From: an uncultured Eubacteriales bacterium
Lineage (GTDB): Bacteria; Bacillota; Clostridia; Oscillospirales; CAG-382
Direction: 5' to 3'
Assembly (NCBI GenBank): GCA_934444645.1
Contig: CAKSCV010000004.1
Coordinates: 1-64,000, forward strand
Length of the DNA stretch: 64,000 nucleotides
Below the pieces are notes generated by a model. The model was given only the letters and a program-made list of their open reading frames with translations. It did not search any database and had not been told where the DNA came from. Each line of letters starts with the position of its first letter. Position 1 is the stretch's first letter. Made by a program: the position numbers and the translations under genes. Shown piece by piece: positions 16,420 to 25,700 of this stretch.

Positions 16420-17181
16420 TTATCGGAAATAACCGAGCTTTTCGCAGAGCTTGTAATCGACCTTTAACAGCCGCACCTCTTTATCACCGAATTTTTTCAC
16501 ATACTGTGAAATACAGTTTTTTTCGAGAAGCTGTTCCATGGCACGTTTGACCTCAGTCTTATCCGTGCCTGTTTTGGCAGCGACCGCGTCGATGGTTTTC
16601 ATAAAGGTCGGATAGGCATCCTTGGAGGCTTTCTCCAAAGCATAAATGTTTTCGATAATGGCGCGGCAAAGACCTGCAAGCTCATCCGGCTCAATGACGC
16701 GGCTTTTGCTTGCCGCAGTGGCAAGCTGACCCGAGAAGGCGTTTTTTACGCCGTATACCACCACATTTTTGCGGCATACATTTTTCAGAAACAGGACGAC
16801 CGACGTAAAATGGCTGTCGCCGGTAAAAATGATATACGTGTCGATGTCCTTATCGGAATAGGCGGTTTGATAAATCTTATCGAGCATGATAAAATCGGTA
16901 AAATCCTTTTTGAAGTAGCCGCCGCCGTTTTTGGTTTCCACGATATCGTTGGTGTAGGCGCGGATGGTGTGCATCTCATTCTGTAAGGACGGATTGGAAA
17001 AATCGCCGAAAAACGTATAGGAAACCACACGGTATTGCTTTTTGATTTCGTCGGTAAAGGCGGCAAGATTCGGTCGTGCGTGGAAATTGCGGTCAAGGGA
17101 AATGTACCAGTGTTCGTAGTCCACAAAGACGGCTGCCTTTGCTTGTTCATGTGTTTTGTTTTTTTTGAAAAATCCGAATAT
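16420..17181 (-). CDS. NYN domain protein (PIN-like RNase fold) with C-terminal winged helix; probable ATA start
   Basis: 253 residues if started at the ATA codon at 17181. The NYN fold is clear: AAVFVDYEHWYISLD (first catalytic Asp), DFIMLDKIY, YIIFTGDSHFTSVVLFLKN (second acidic cluster), VVVYGVKNAFSGQLATAASK; residues about 190-253 form a winged-helix-like tail (TGTDKTEVKRAMEQLLEKNC). Homologues are LabA/DUF88-type putative RNases. The first standard start, a GTG at 17124, would fall one residue before the catalytic Asp and remove strand 1. In-frame upstream sequence (TDIFGFFKKNKTHEQAKAAV) looks coding and is headed by a perfect AAAGGAGG whose 8-base spacing points to ATA; no ATG, GTG or TTG exists there in any frame. 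A consensus promoter precedes it (17239-17267). Confidence 0.75.
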   Translation of the reverse strand: MFGFFKKNKTHEQAKAAVFVDYEHWYISLDRNFHARPNLAAFTDEIKKQYRVVSYTFFGDFSNPSLQNEMHTIRAYTNDIVETKNGGGYFKKDFTDFIMLDKIYQTAYSDKDIDTYIIFTGDSHFTSVVLFLKNVCRKNVVVYGVKNAFSGQLATAASKSRVIEPDELAGLCRAIIENIYALEKASKDAYPTFMKTIDAVAAKTGTDKTEVKRAMEQLLEKNCISQYVKKFGDKEVRLLKVDYKLCEKLGYFR

Positions 17182-17238
17182 ATCCGTTTCCTCCTTTCTT
17201 GCGGAGTGTATTTATCCGGACAAATATGCTTACAGATT

Positions 17239-17267
17239 ATTATAGCACAAGCACACTTATTTTTCAA
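17239..17267 (-). promoter_or_regulatory. Sigma-A type promoter for the NYN gene
   Basis: Minus strand TTGAAA (17267-17262), 17 bases, TATAAT (17244-17239), about 55 bases ahead of the ribosome site. It is divergent from the promoter at 17377. Confidence 0.8.
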
Positions 17268-17376
17268 GTAAATTACGCAAAAAAACGCCGGTTCACGATA
17301 TTTTTACGTTTTTGGAGCCGCTGTTCTCAAAAAGCTGTCCGATTTTTCATTTTTGTTGAAAAATCGGGGAAAGGGC

Positions 17377-17405
17377 TTGCTTTTTTTGGCAGCATATGCT
17401 ATAAT
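17377..17405 (+). promoter_or_regulatory. Sigma-A type promoter for the ABC-DUF1854-ABC operon
   Basis: TTGCTT (17377-17382), 17 bases, TATAAT (17400-17405); the first gene starts 75 bases downstream after GGAGG. The rest of the 299-base divergent region shows no gene. Confidence 0.8.
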
Positions 17406-17480
17406 ACGGTTCAACTGTAAAGAAAAGGCATTTTTGAGAACGGCTTTATCGCGGCACGTGTTTGTTTCGGAGGATGTTTC

Positions 17481-19751
17481 ATGAAATATTTTGATAAGCT
17501 TTCGGGAGCGGTCGAAAAGGCATTTTCCTGCCGCGGCGTCGATCCCGAAAACCTGAAATACTGCGTCAAAGCCGATCTTGACGGCGACGGCTGCTATTAT
17601 GACGTATATATTGCCTTTGACGGCGAAAAGCTGTATTTGCTTTCCGGTTACGACCGATTGCAAAAAAGAGGCCGTCATTACGATGCCGGTTTTGATTTCA
17701 AGGATTTTGCCGAATACCCGGTCAAGGATATCGAAAGCTTAACTGTTGACCGCTATACCTATGCGTCCCGGCTGATGGCAAAATTTTCGGACGGCAAAGA
17801 CATGCCGCTTGCACGCTTTTCCGCTGGCTTCGGCGAAAAATTCGGACAGTTCTGCCGCCGCTTCGAATGCTTGAAAAAAGGCGAAACGCCGGACGATTCG
17901 GCTTTGGAGGACAAGCATTTGTACTGCCCGAAGTGCGGCGAAAAATATCCCGACCCAAACCGGCGGTTCTGTCCGCACTGCACCAAAAAATCCGGCCTTC
18001 TCTGCAGGCTTCTCAGCTTGTTCGGTGAGTTCAAGAAACAAGTGCTTATTATTCTGGCACTTATTTGGCTTGCGGTCGGCTTGGAGCTTGTAGCGCCCTA
18101 TTTCGGCACAAAGCTGCTATACGACGATGTGCTGACCGAGGGCGGAAGCCTGTACGGGCAGGTCTTGTTTGTCATTCTGTGCATGGCGGCGTTTTCGTTT
18201 GTCTCCATGATTTTCCGCATGGTTTCGGGCATTATTTTAAGCCGTGTGACGCCGCAGGTCATCCACACGCTTCGCGTGCGTATTTTCTGCGCCATGCAGA
18301 ACCTGTCGCTTGCGTTTTTCACCAATAAGCAGACCGGCTCTCTCATGGGACGCGTGGACAACGACAGCTTTGATGTTTACGGCTTTATTGTGGATGTTGC
18401 GCCGCAGTTTCTGTCCAACGTTGTGAAGGTCATCGGACTTGTGGTGCTCATGTTAAGCATCAACCCGATCCTTTCGGCGTGTATGTTCGGTGTGGTGCTT
18501 GTGGTCATAGGCATTGAATTCGTGTGGTTCCGCGGTCAAAAGCGTATGTGGCGCGGCAGGGATATCGCGCGCCGCGGCGTGAACGCGGTGTTATCCGATG
18601 CGGTCGGCGGCCATCGCGTGGTCAAGGCCTTTGCCCGAGAGGGACAGGAGATCACCCGTTTCGGCGGCAAAAATGATGCGCTGTACGATGCCGAATACAA
18701 CCGTGACCGCCGCAGTGCGCATTTTTTCCCGATTCAAGAGGGTTTATACAGCGTTTTCACCGGGCTTATCTATTGCCTTGGCGTATATTTCGTGCTGAAC
18801 GGCAAGCTGCAATTCGGCGGTTTGACGCTGTTAATCAGTTATTTCGGCATTATCTGGGGACCGATGTATTTCTTTATGTACATGGGCAACGACTGGGCGC
18901 GGTGTATGGATGCGGTCAGCCGTATGTTCGAAATCCTGGACAGCGAACCCGAGGTCAAAGACCCGAAAGAGCCGGCCTGTGTGCCGGGCGGCGAACTTAA
19001 GGGCGATATCGAATTCAAAAATGTTTCGTTTGAATACGAAGCCGGACGGCCGATCTTGAAAAATCTGTCTTTTAAGACGGAAGCCGGTCATTTCACCGGC
19101 CTTGTCGGCAAAACCGGCGCCGGAAAATCCACCATCATCAACCTCATTTCCCGTATGTATGACGTGACCGGCGGTGAAATCACCATCGACGGCATTCCGG
19201 TAAAGAAAATCGCTTTCGAAACGCTCCGTAAGAGCATCGGCGTGGTTTCCCAAGAGACGTATCTGTTCATGGGCAGCATTGCCGACAACATCCGCTATGC
19301 ACGTCCCGCGGCTTCCATGGAGGAGGTCATCGAGGCAGCCAAAAACGCCGGAGCGCATGATTTTATCATGAAGCTTCCCGACGCCTATGACACGGTCACC
19401 GGCAGCGGCGGCGTGTCGCTTTCCGGCGGCGAAAAGCAGCGCATTTCCATTGCGCGTGCGCTCATCCAAAAGCCGAGCATTCTCATTCTTGACGAAGCGA
19501 CCGCCGCCATGGACACCGCCACCGAACGAAAGATCCAGAACGCCATTGACCGTCTGAAGGAAGGCCGCACCATCATCGCCATTGCGCATCGGCTCTCGAC
19601 GCTGCGCGACGCGGACAAGCTGTGTGTCATTGAACACGGCGAGCTCAAAGAGCAGGGAACACACGATGAGCTGATCCGCAAAAAAGGCAAGTATTACGAC
19701 CTGTATAAGCTGCAAAGCGAGTCGCTCAAGGCCGTCGGCCTTTCCGAGTAA
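17481..19751 (+). CDS. ABC exporter half-transporter with N-terminal zinc ribbon (first of pair)
   Basis: 756 residues, ATG with GGAGG. An unusual soluble N-terminal region (1-148) is followed by a zinc ribbon Cys149-x2-Cys152 ... Cys164-x2-Cys167, then a six-helix ABC transmembrane domain (about 180-470) and a nucleotide-binding domain with Walker A GKTGAGKST, Q-loop VVSQETYLFMGS, signature SLSGGEKQ, Walker B ILILDEAT and H-loop AIAHRLS. All ATPase residues are intact. It forms a cassette with a DUF1854 protein and a second half-transporter with the same unusual N-terminal plan (gaps 26 and 32 bases), so a heterodimeric exporter is likely. NCBI names related proteins cyanophycin-metabolism-associated transporters in proteobacteria, but no cyanophycin gene is present here. 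Substrate unknown. Confidence 0.9.
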   Translation: MKYFDKLSGAVEKAFSCRGVDPENLKYCVKADLDGDGCYYDVYIAFDGEKLYLLSGYDRLQKRGRHYDAGFDFKDFAEYPVKDIESLTVDRYTYASRLMAKFSDGKDMPLARFSAGFGEKFGQFCRRFECLKKGETPDDSALEDKHLYCPKCGEKYPDPNRRFCPHCTKKSGLLCRLLSLFGEFKKQVLIILALIWLAVGLELVAPYFGTKLLYDDVLTEGGSLYGQVLFVILCMAAFSFVSMIFRMVSGIILSRVTPQVIHTLRVRIFCAMQNLSLAFFTNKQTGSLMGRVDNDSFDVYGFIVDVAPQFLSNVVKVIGLVVLMLSINPILSACMFGVVLVVIGIEFVWFRGQKRMWRGRDIARRGVNAVLSDAVGGHRVVKAFAREGQEITRFGGKNDALYDAEYNRDRRSAHFFPIQEGLYSVFTGLIYCLGVYFVLNGKLQFGGLTLLISYFGIIWGPMYFFMYMGNDWARCMDAVSRMFEILDSEPEVKDPKEPACVPGGELKGDIEFKNVSFEYEAGRPILKNLSFKTEAGHFTGLVGKTGAGKSTIINLISRMYDVTGGEITIDGIPVKKIAFETLRKSIGVVSQETYLFMGSIADNIRYARPAASMEEVIEAAKNAGAHDFIMKLPDAYDTVTGSGGVSLSGGEKQRISIARALIQKPSILILDEATAAMDTATERKIQNAIDRLKEGRTIIAIAHRLSTLRDADKLCVIEHGELKEQGTHDELIRKKGKYYDLYKLQSESLKAVGLSE

Positions 19752-19777
19752 GAGCAGACGCGAAAAAGGAGACGCTT

Positions 19778-20356
19778 ATGAAACATGAAAACGATTGCGC
19801 GGCATTGTCGGCCGCCGCGGATACAGCCGCAACGCTCGAAAAAAACGATGATTCAAGCGAGCTTGTGCTTCTTGCACCGGAAAAGGTGCATTTCAAGCGG
19901 GAACAAAGCGGCTATCTGACGCTTGAATATGAGGGAAAGACCTATGAAAAAGTGACCCTTACGCGCTTAATTCCGTTTGAAAGTGACGAAACCTATATCA
20001 GTGTCAGCTTTAACAATGCCGAGGATGAATGGACCGAGATCGGCGTTCTGCGTTCGTTAGAGGAGCTTCCGGCGGCGGAGGCGGAATGCGTGCGCGGCTA
20101 TTTGGCGTTTAAGTATTACATTCCCGAGATCACCAAAATTCATAAAATTGCGGATAACCGTATGGGATATCTGTTTTTGGAGGCAGAAACGACGGCAGGC
20201 GAAAAGAAAATTGCCGTGAGCGACTGGTGGCACAATTTCCGCTTTCTTCCGGGACGGATGCTTGCCGTGACGGATGCCGACGGCAACCGCTACCGCATTA
20301 CAAACGTCGATACGCTCGATAAGGCAAGCTATAAGCGGCTTTTGCTGTTTATCTGA
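19778..20356 (+). CDS. DUF1854 domain protein
   Basis: 192 residues, ATG after AAAAAGGAG. After a polar N-terminus (about 1-28) the DUF1854 fold follows: LLAPEKVHFKREQSGYLTLE, KVTLTRLIPFESDETYISV, DEWTEIGVLRSLEELP, and the strongly conserved tail YIPEITKIHKIADNRMGYLF, VSDWWHNFRFLPG and RITNVDTLDKASYKRL. No signal peptide, membrane segment or catalytic motif is evident. The gene sits between two half-transporters in an arrangement seen in other bacteria; a regulatory or coupling role for the exporter is inferred. Its function is not established. Confidence 0.88.
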   Translation: MKHENDCAALSAAADTAATLEKNDDSSELVLLAPEKVHFKREQSGYLTLEYEGKTYEKVTLTRLIPFESDETYISVSFNNAEDEWTEIGVLRSLEELPAAEAECVRGYLAFKYYIPEITKIHKIADNRMGYLFLEAETTAGEKKIAVSDWWHNFRFLPGRMLAVTDADGNRYRITNVDTLDKASYKRLLLFI

Positions 20357-20388
20357 CACTCCTGCCCGATACGAAACGGAGAAAAAAC

Positions 20389-22581
20389 ATGAATTTGAAA
20401 ATTTCCCTTCCGGCAGGCGTAAGTGCGGACGACGTCGCCTTTTCCTTGCCGTTTGATATTGACGAGCGTGCCAAAAAGACCGACGGCCATTTGACCGCCA
20501 CACGGGAAAAAATGACGGTCTATGTCGGGAGCGTGCCGCAAAAGGACATTGCGCTTGACACCGTTTCCGGCATTGAGGTGCGTGAGCTTGCCGGCTGCTC
20601 CATGCTCTGTGTGACCGACAAAAACGGGAAACTGCTTTTTGTGTGCGCGTTTTCTCAGAAGTATTTCTTAAAGTATGCCGAGCTTGCCAAAATTCTCGAT
20701 TATTATATCAAAACCGGCGTTTTTACCGAAAACACCGATACGCCCGAACCGACCTGCCCCAAGTGCGGTGCCAAGTTAAACGGCGCGTCCGCTTGTGTGT
20801 TCTGCGAATCCAAAACCGGTGTGTTTACCAAACTCATCAAACGCTTAAGACCGTACCGCACACGCTTTCTTATTTCGCTTCTCTGCACGTTTGTGCTGTA
20901 TGCCGCCGATGTGGTCGTGCCGATTTTCCAGCGCATTTTGATCGATGACCTCATTGTGCCGCACAACCGCGATATGGAGCTGTTTTTCAAGGTTTCCGCC
21001 TGCATTGTGGGTATTCATGCGGCAAAGCTGCTTTTTCGCGTGTGGCAGGAAAATAACAACTACAAGATTTCCGCCGCGTACGGACGCGATCTCCGGCGTG
21101 ATATTTTCGCCAAGATTCAACAGCTCTCCATGAGCAATGTCTCCCGGCGCACACCCGGCGAGTTAATCAACCGTGTTTCCTCGGATGCCGGTGTGGTGCA
21201 GGATTTCATCACCCGTCAGGGCAAGGACATGATCCTGCAGACGGCGGCACTCATTGCGCTAACCGTCATTATGTTCGTCACAAATGCGCGTTTGGCGCTC
21301 GTGGTGGTGCTGCCGCTGCCGTTTGCCGCGTACCTGTCGGCAAAGTCCTACAATTTCATGCACATCCGCTATATGAACACCTGGCGCAACCACTGCAAGG
21401 CCAGTGAGCTTCTGCATGATGTGCTGCACGGTATTCGCGTGGTAAAAAATTACGGCGGAGAGGCGCGCGAGGCAAAGGCCTATGAGGAAGCGTCGGGACG
21501 CTGGGCGAATTCCATAAAAGAAGCCGATACGGCGTGGTACCTCTTTCAACCGCCCATCAACTACCTTTTCAGCATCGGTGAATACTGTGCGCTGTTTTTC
21601 GGCGGCAGCATGATTTTGGGACGGCAGATGCAGCTTGGCGAGCTTGTGCAGTTTACGACCTATGTGTATATGCTGTACGGTCCGGTGCAGTGGCTGGTCA
21701 ACCTGCCGCGCGTGCTGGCACAGGCCGGCGTGAGCGCCGGAAAGGTGTTCGAGGTGCTTGAGGAACACGACGATTTGAAAGATGCGGTAAAGCCGGTGGA
21801 TTTGGATATCGACGGCGACATCGAATTTGACCATGTTTCCTTTGGCTACAAAGCGTATAACCCGGTTCTGAAGGATGTGAGCTTTTCCATCAAAAAAGGC
21901 GAAATGATCGGCGTGGTCGGTCATTCCGGTGCCGGAAAATCGACGTTAATCAATCTTGTCATGCGGCTGTACGACCCGACCTCCGGCTCGGTGCGTATCG
22001 ACGGACACGATCTTCGCGAGATATCCCAGTTTTCGCTCCGTTCGCAGGTCGGTGTGGTGCTGCAGGAGACCTTTCTCTTTAACGGCTCGGTGCTTGACAA
22101 CATCCGCTATGCCAAGCCCGAAGCAACCTTCAAGGACGTGGTGAGAGCCGCCAAGATTGCCAACTGCCACGAATTCATCACGCGTTTGCCGGACGGCTAC
22201 GACACGATTGTCGGTGAGCGCGGCTACAATCTCTCGGGCGGCGAACGTCAGCGTGTGGCCATCGCGCGCGCCATTCTGCATGATCCGAAAATCATTATCT
22301 TGGATGAAGCGACCGCGTCGCTCGATACCCAGACCGAAAAGCAGATACGGGATGCGCTTGCACGGCTCACCGAGGGACGCACCACCATCGCCATTGCGCA
22401 TCGGCTGTCCACGCTTTCGGGCGCGGATCGCTTGCTTGTGCTCGATAAAGGCAGAGTAGCCGAGATCGGCACGCATAACGAGCTGCTTGCGCGTAAAGGC
22501 GTGTATTATAAGCTTGTCATGGCACAACGCCAGACCGCAAAACTCGCCTCTGCCAACGGCGGCGGAGAAGACGGCGCATAG
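20389..22581 (+). CDS. ABC exporter half-transporter with N-terminal zinc ribbon (second of pair)
   Basis: 730 residues, ATG with GGAG. As in the first transporter, a soluble N-terminal region (1-120) is followed by a zinc ribbon (Cys123-x2-Cys126 ... Cys136-x2-Cys139), six membrane helices (about 150-440) and an ATPase domain: Walker A GHSGAGKST, VVLQETFLFNGS, signature NLSGGERQ, Walker B IIILDEAT, IAIAHRLS. The soluble part differs in sequence from that of the first transporter; only the plan is shared, so the halves are ancient paralogues. It closes the cassette; bases 22582-22675 contain no gene. Confidence 0.9.
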   Translation: MNLKISLPAGVSADDVAFSLPFDIDERAKKTDGHLTATREKMTVYVGSVPQKDIALDTVSGIEVRELAGCSMLCVTDKNGKLLFVCAFSQKYFLKYAELAKILDYYIKTGVFTENTDTPEPTCPKCGAKLNGASACVFCESKTGVFTKLIKRLRPYRTRFLISLLCTFVLYAADVVVPIFQRILIDDLIVPHNRDMELFFKVSACIVGIHAAKLLFRVWQENNNYKISAAYGRDLRRDIFAKIQQLSMSNVSRRTPGELINRVSSDAGVVQDFITRQGKDMILQTAALIALTVIMFVTNARLALVVVLPLPFAAYLSAKSYNFMHIRYMNTWRNHCKASELLHDVLHGIRVVKNYGGEAREAKAYEEASGRWANSIKEADTAWYLFQPPINYLFSIGEYCALFFGGSMILGRQMQLGELVQFTTYVYMLYGPVQWLVNLPRVLAQAGVSAGKVFEVLEEHDDLKDAVKPVDLDIDGDIEFDHVSFGYKAYNPVLKDVSFSIKKGEMIGVVGHSGAGKSTLINLVMRLYDPTSGSVRIDGHDLREISQFSLRSQVGVVLQETFLFNGSVLDNIRYAKPEATFKDVVRAAKIANCHEFITRLPDGYDTIVGERGYNLSGGERQRVAIARAILHDPKIIILDEATASLDTQTEKQIRDALARLTEGRTTIAIAHRLSTLSGADRLLVLDKGRVAEIGTHNELLARKGVYYKLVMAQRQTAKLASANGGGEDGA

Positions 22582-22675
22582 CGAAGCAGCAAGATTTTTA
22601 TCGTTTTGGCAAGATCGTGTTTTGACTTTGTGCAAAGTACACAAAACAAGTCGAAAAGTTTGGCATTCTTCCTAA

Positions 22676-22704
22676 TTGCTTTTTACAGTTCCTCATGTTA
22701 AAAT
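22676..22704 (+). promoter_or_regulatory. Promoter for the secreted metallophosphoesterase gene
   Basis: TTGCTT (22676-22681), 17 bases, TAAAAT (22699-22704). It lies upstream of the hairpin at 22716. Confidence 0.6.
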
Positions 22705-22715
22705 TATGTAAAAAC

Positions 22716-22751
22716 AATCCTCTTGTTTTTTTGCGAGAGGATTTTGTTTTT
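22716..22751 (+). terminator. Intrinsic terminator, lying inside the leader of the downstream gene
   Basis: Arms AATCCTCT (22716-22723) and AGAGGATT (22736-22743) with a T-rich loop, followed by TTGTTTTTG. It can end read-through from the ABC operon, but because a promoter lies just upstream (22676-22704) it would also sit in the first 50 bases of the metallophosphoesterase mRNA. Confidence 0.65.
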
Positions 22752-22781
22752 GAACACCAAAATCGAAAAGGAGCGAAACAT

Positions 22782-25700
22782 ATGAAAAAACACATTTTTC
22801 CGCGCTTTCTTACCCTGTTTCTCGTGCTTATGACGCTGTCGGTTTGCGCGTCGGCTATCGAGATCAAGCTCTACGATGAAGGGAATTTACGCCAAACGGT
22901 AACCTCCGCAACAGAGAAAATTCCCGACTGGGAGGTGCGGAACGGAAAAGCCCTCTATTGTTGGATCAATCACGAAACCAATCGCTATTACGGTTGGACG
23001 ATGCTGCCGGTGCCGACCGAATCCATGGATTTGTATGCGCAATGGATCCCGATGGAGCGCGTAAAGCCCGGCGAGGACGCCTTTTTGAACGGCGATTTTG
23101 AAAGCGATGTTCTGTATATCCGTCCCTCCAACGGCGGAATGCGCATTGTGACCGAAACAGACGGAAACCGTGTGCTCGAATATACGCGCGGCTCGGGCTA
23201 TGCCTCGCTTCAGGTATTTGTCGGCTGGGAAGCCGGCAGAAAATACCATATTCATTACCGCGTAAAAGCGCCTGCGGAAACGGCAACTTACTATAATAAG
23301 ATTCACGGCGGCAACAATTTGACCGGCACTGTGACAAAGCCCGGTGAATGGGTCACCGTGGACGAAGATTTCACGCTTCCTGCCAACGCATCCGAGGCAG
23401 CTGACGTCAATAACGGCTGGATCAGCCTTTACTGCAACCCGATAAACGGTTCGGGCGGTACGGTGTATTACGACGACCTTTCGCTCATTCCGTACGCCAT
23501 GGTTCGCTACCATGCAGGCGGCGGCAGCGGCGCACCGGAGGACACCTCGCTTCTTTCCGGCACGGTTGAAATTCCCGATGTTACACCCGTTCGCCGCGGC
23601 TTTGTCTTTGCCGGCTGGTCGCTCACCGAGGGCGGCACGACGGCGGTTACTTCCGTTGAAGTCAACGGCGCGGATATCGACCTTTACGCTATCTGGAATC
23701 CGGTTGAAGACCAGGATATTGTTACCTACGAGTATTCCAACGACCGCACCGGCATTGCCGACGGTACGCTTTCGATCATCGCGCCCGAAGAAGCTGCCGC
23801 TTACACCGGCGTTTCGGTTTACTTTGCAAATGCGGACGGTGTGATGAGCGGCTACACGCCGTTTGCTTCCATGGAGCTTACCGAAGGCTCGGCGTCCTAT
23901 ACCGCCTCCGGCAACCGCATTTTTGCACCGGGTGCTACCCGTCTTTCGATTCATTTTACCGCTTCCGGCAAGGATGATGTTGTCTATTGGTACGATATTC
24001 CCGAAAGACATCAGAATAAAGCCGGAACGCCGCTCTTCTCGTTCTATGCGGTCTCGGATATCCACTTGCAGGATTATTGGCCGGAAATGGCGACCAACCG
24101 TACCCGTATGGTCAACGACGTCATTGCCAACAATCCGGCGTTCACCGTTATCGCCGGCGACCTTGTCAACCACGGTACGACCGAACAGTTTGCCCGTCTT
24201 GACAGCTTTATGAAGAACAATTTCAACGATGCTGGACGCCCGGCGTTTATCATCAACGGCAATCACGAATTCCACATCAATGACAAAAACTCCACCGAAT
24301 ACGACCGCGACGCGCTGTTGAATTCGCTCGCGTCCCAGATTGCCGCCAACCGCGCAATGGGCTATGAGATCCGCCGCGACGGCGACGACCTCTGGTATTC
24401 GGCCATTATCGAAGGACGCAAGTTTATCTTCATGTCCACGCCGAGCACACCGGCCAAGGGAGAGCTTGCAACCTATATCGTTTCGGATAAGCAGCTTGCC
24501 TTCTTGAACGAAGAGCTTGCCGCAGCCGAAAAGCTCGGCATTCCGGCATTTGTTATCTCGCATGTACATTTGAACGGCTATGTTATCAACGGCGGCAGCG
24601 GCATTACCAATACCGCGGCAGTTGAAGAGATCTTGAACCGCTATCCCGGCACGACCATGATTACCGCGCATACGCACTCGAACCTTTCGCTCGACAGACG
24701 CTATGTGCTTGCCTCCGATGTCGGCGGCAGCGTGTTTACGCACTTAAACGACGGCTGCTCGGTTTGGCTCGAAGAGGGAACCAGCAATTACGGAAAATAT
24801 GAAGTCGCCTTCTCGGCAGGTCAGGTCATTGATGTGTATGCCGATAAGCTGATCGTTAAGGCAAGAAAGTTTGCCGATCCGTGTGTTTATTTCGGCCACG
24901 GCCTTTATGAAATCAAGCTTCCGGGCAATAACAATATGCCGAAAATCTCCATTACCGGCGGTGCTCCGGCAGACGGTGCAAACCTCGGTGTCGTTGACGA
25001 AAACGGCGAAACGCTTCCCAGTGCATACACCTTCGAATGGCTTGTGGACGGCAAAGTCGTTTCAAATGAGCAGGCTTATACGATCCATGCAGAAACAAGC
25101 ATGGCCGGAAAATATGTTGTTGTCCGCGTCAGCGATGGCGAAGGCAATTACACCTATGCACGCACGGAGCAGCCCTTTACGGCTGTGACGATCCACTATG
25201 ACGCCAACGGCGGCACCGGCGATGTTCCGTCCGATGAGCGTGTCTTTGCCGGTACGATCATTACGCCCGACGCTTACGGCCGTTCGCCGCGCAAACAAGG
25301 AGAGTACTTTATCGGTTGGTCCCTCAGCAAAACGTCGAGTCAGCCGGATGATAGCGTTCAAGCAAACAAAGACCTGACGCTTTACGCGGTGTATTCCAAG
25401 AGACCGTTCTTTGACTTCACCACCGGTCTTTGCGGATGGAGTCCCAAGAGCACCATTAAGGAGTACAAGGTCGAAAACAGCATTTTGAGCTACACCGATA
25501 CCGGTACGGATATGTATTTCACGCTTTCGAACATCTCTCTCCCGGCGGACGAATACCGTTATATGCGCATTAAACGCCGCTATATCGCGGGCAGCGGCGA
25601 CGGTATGTTCTTCGGCGTCAACGGCGGCGGTCTGTCGCAGGATCAGCGCGTTCCGTTCGAGACCGGCACGGTCGTTGCCGAGATCGACGGTATGCAGGTT

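Noticed and set aside
16785..17267. 160-codon minus frame with an ATG near the NYN gene start
   Set aside because: Different frame from the NYN fold, no family features; its ATG is an accident inside the NYN N-terminal coding region.
22887..24743. 618-codon minus-strand frame
   Set aside because: Antisense shadow of the secreted phosphoesterase; no ribosome site and a low-complexity composition.
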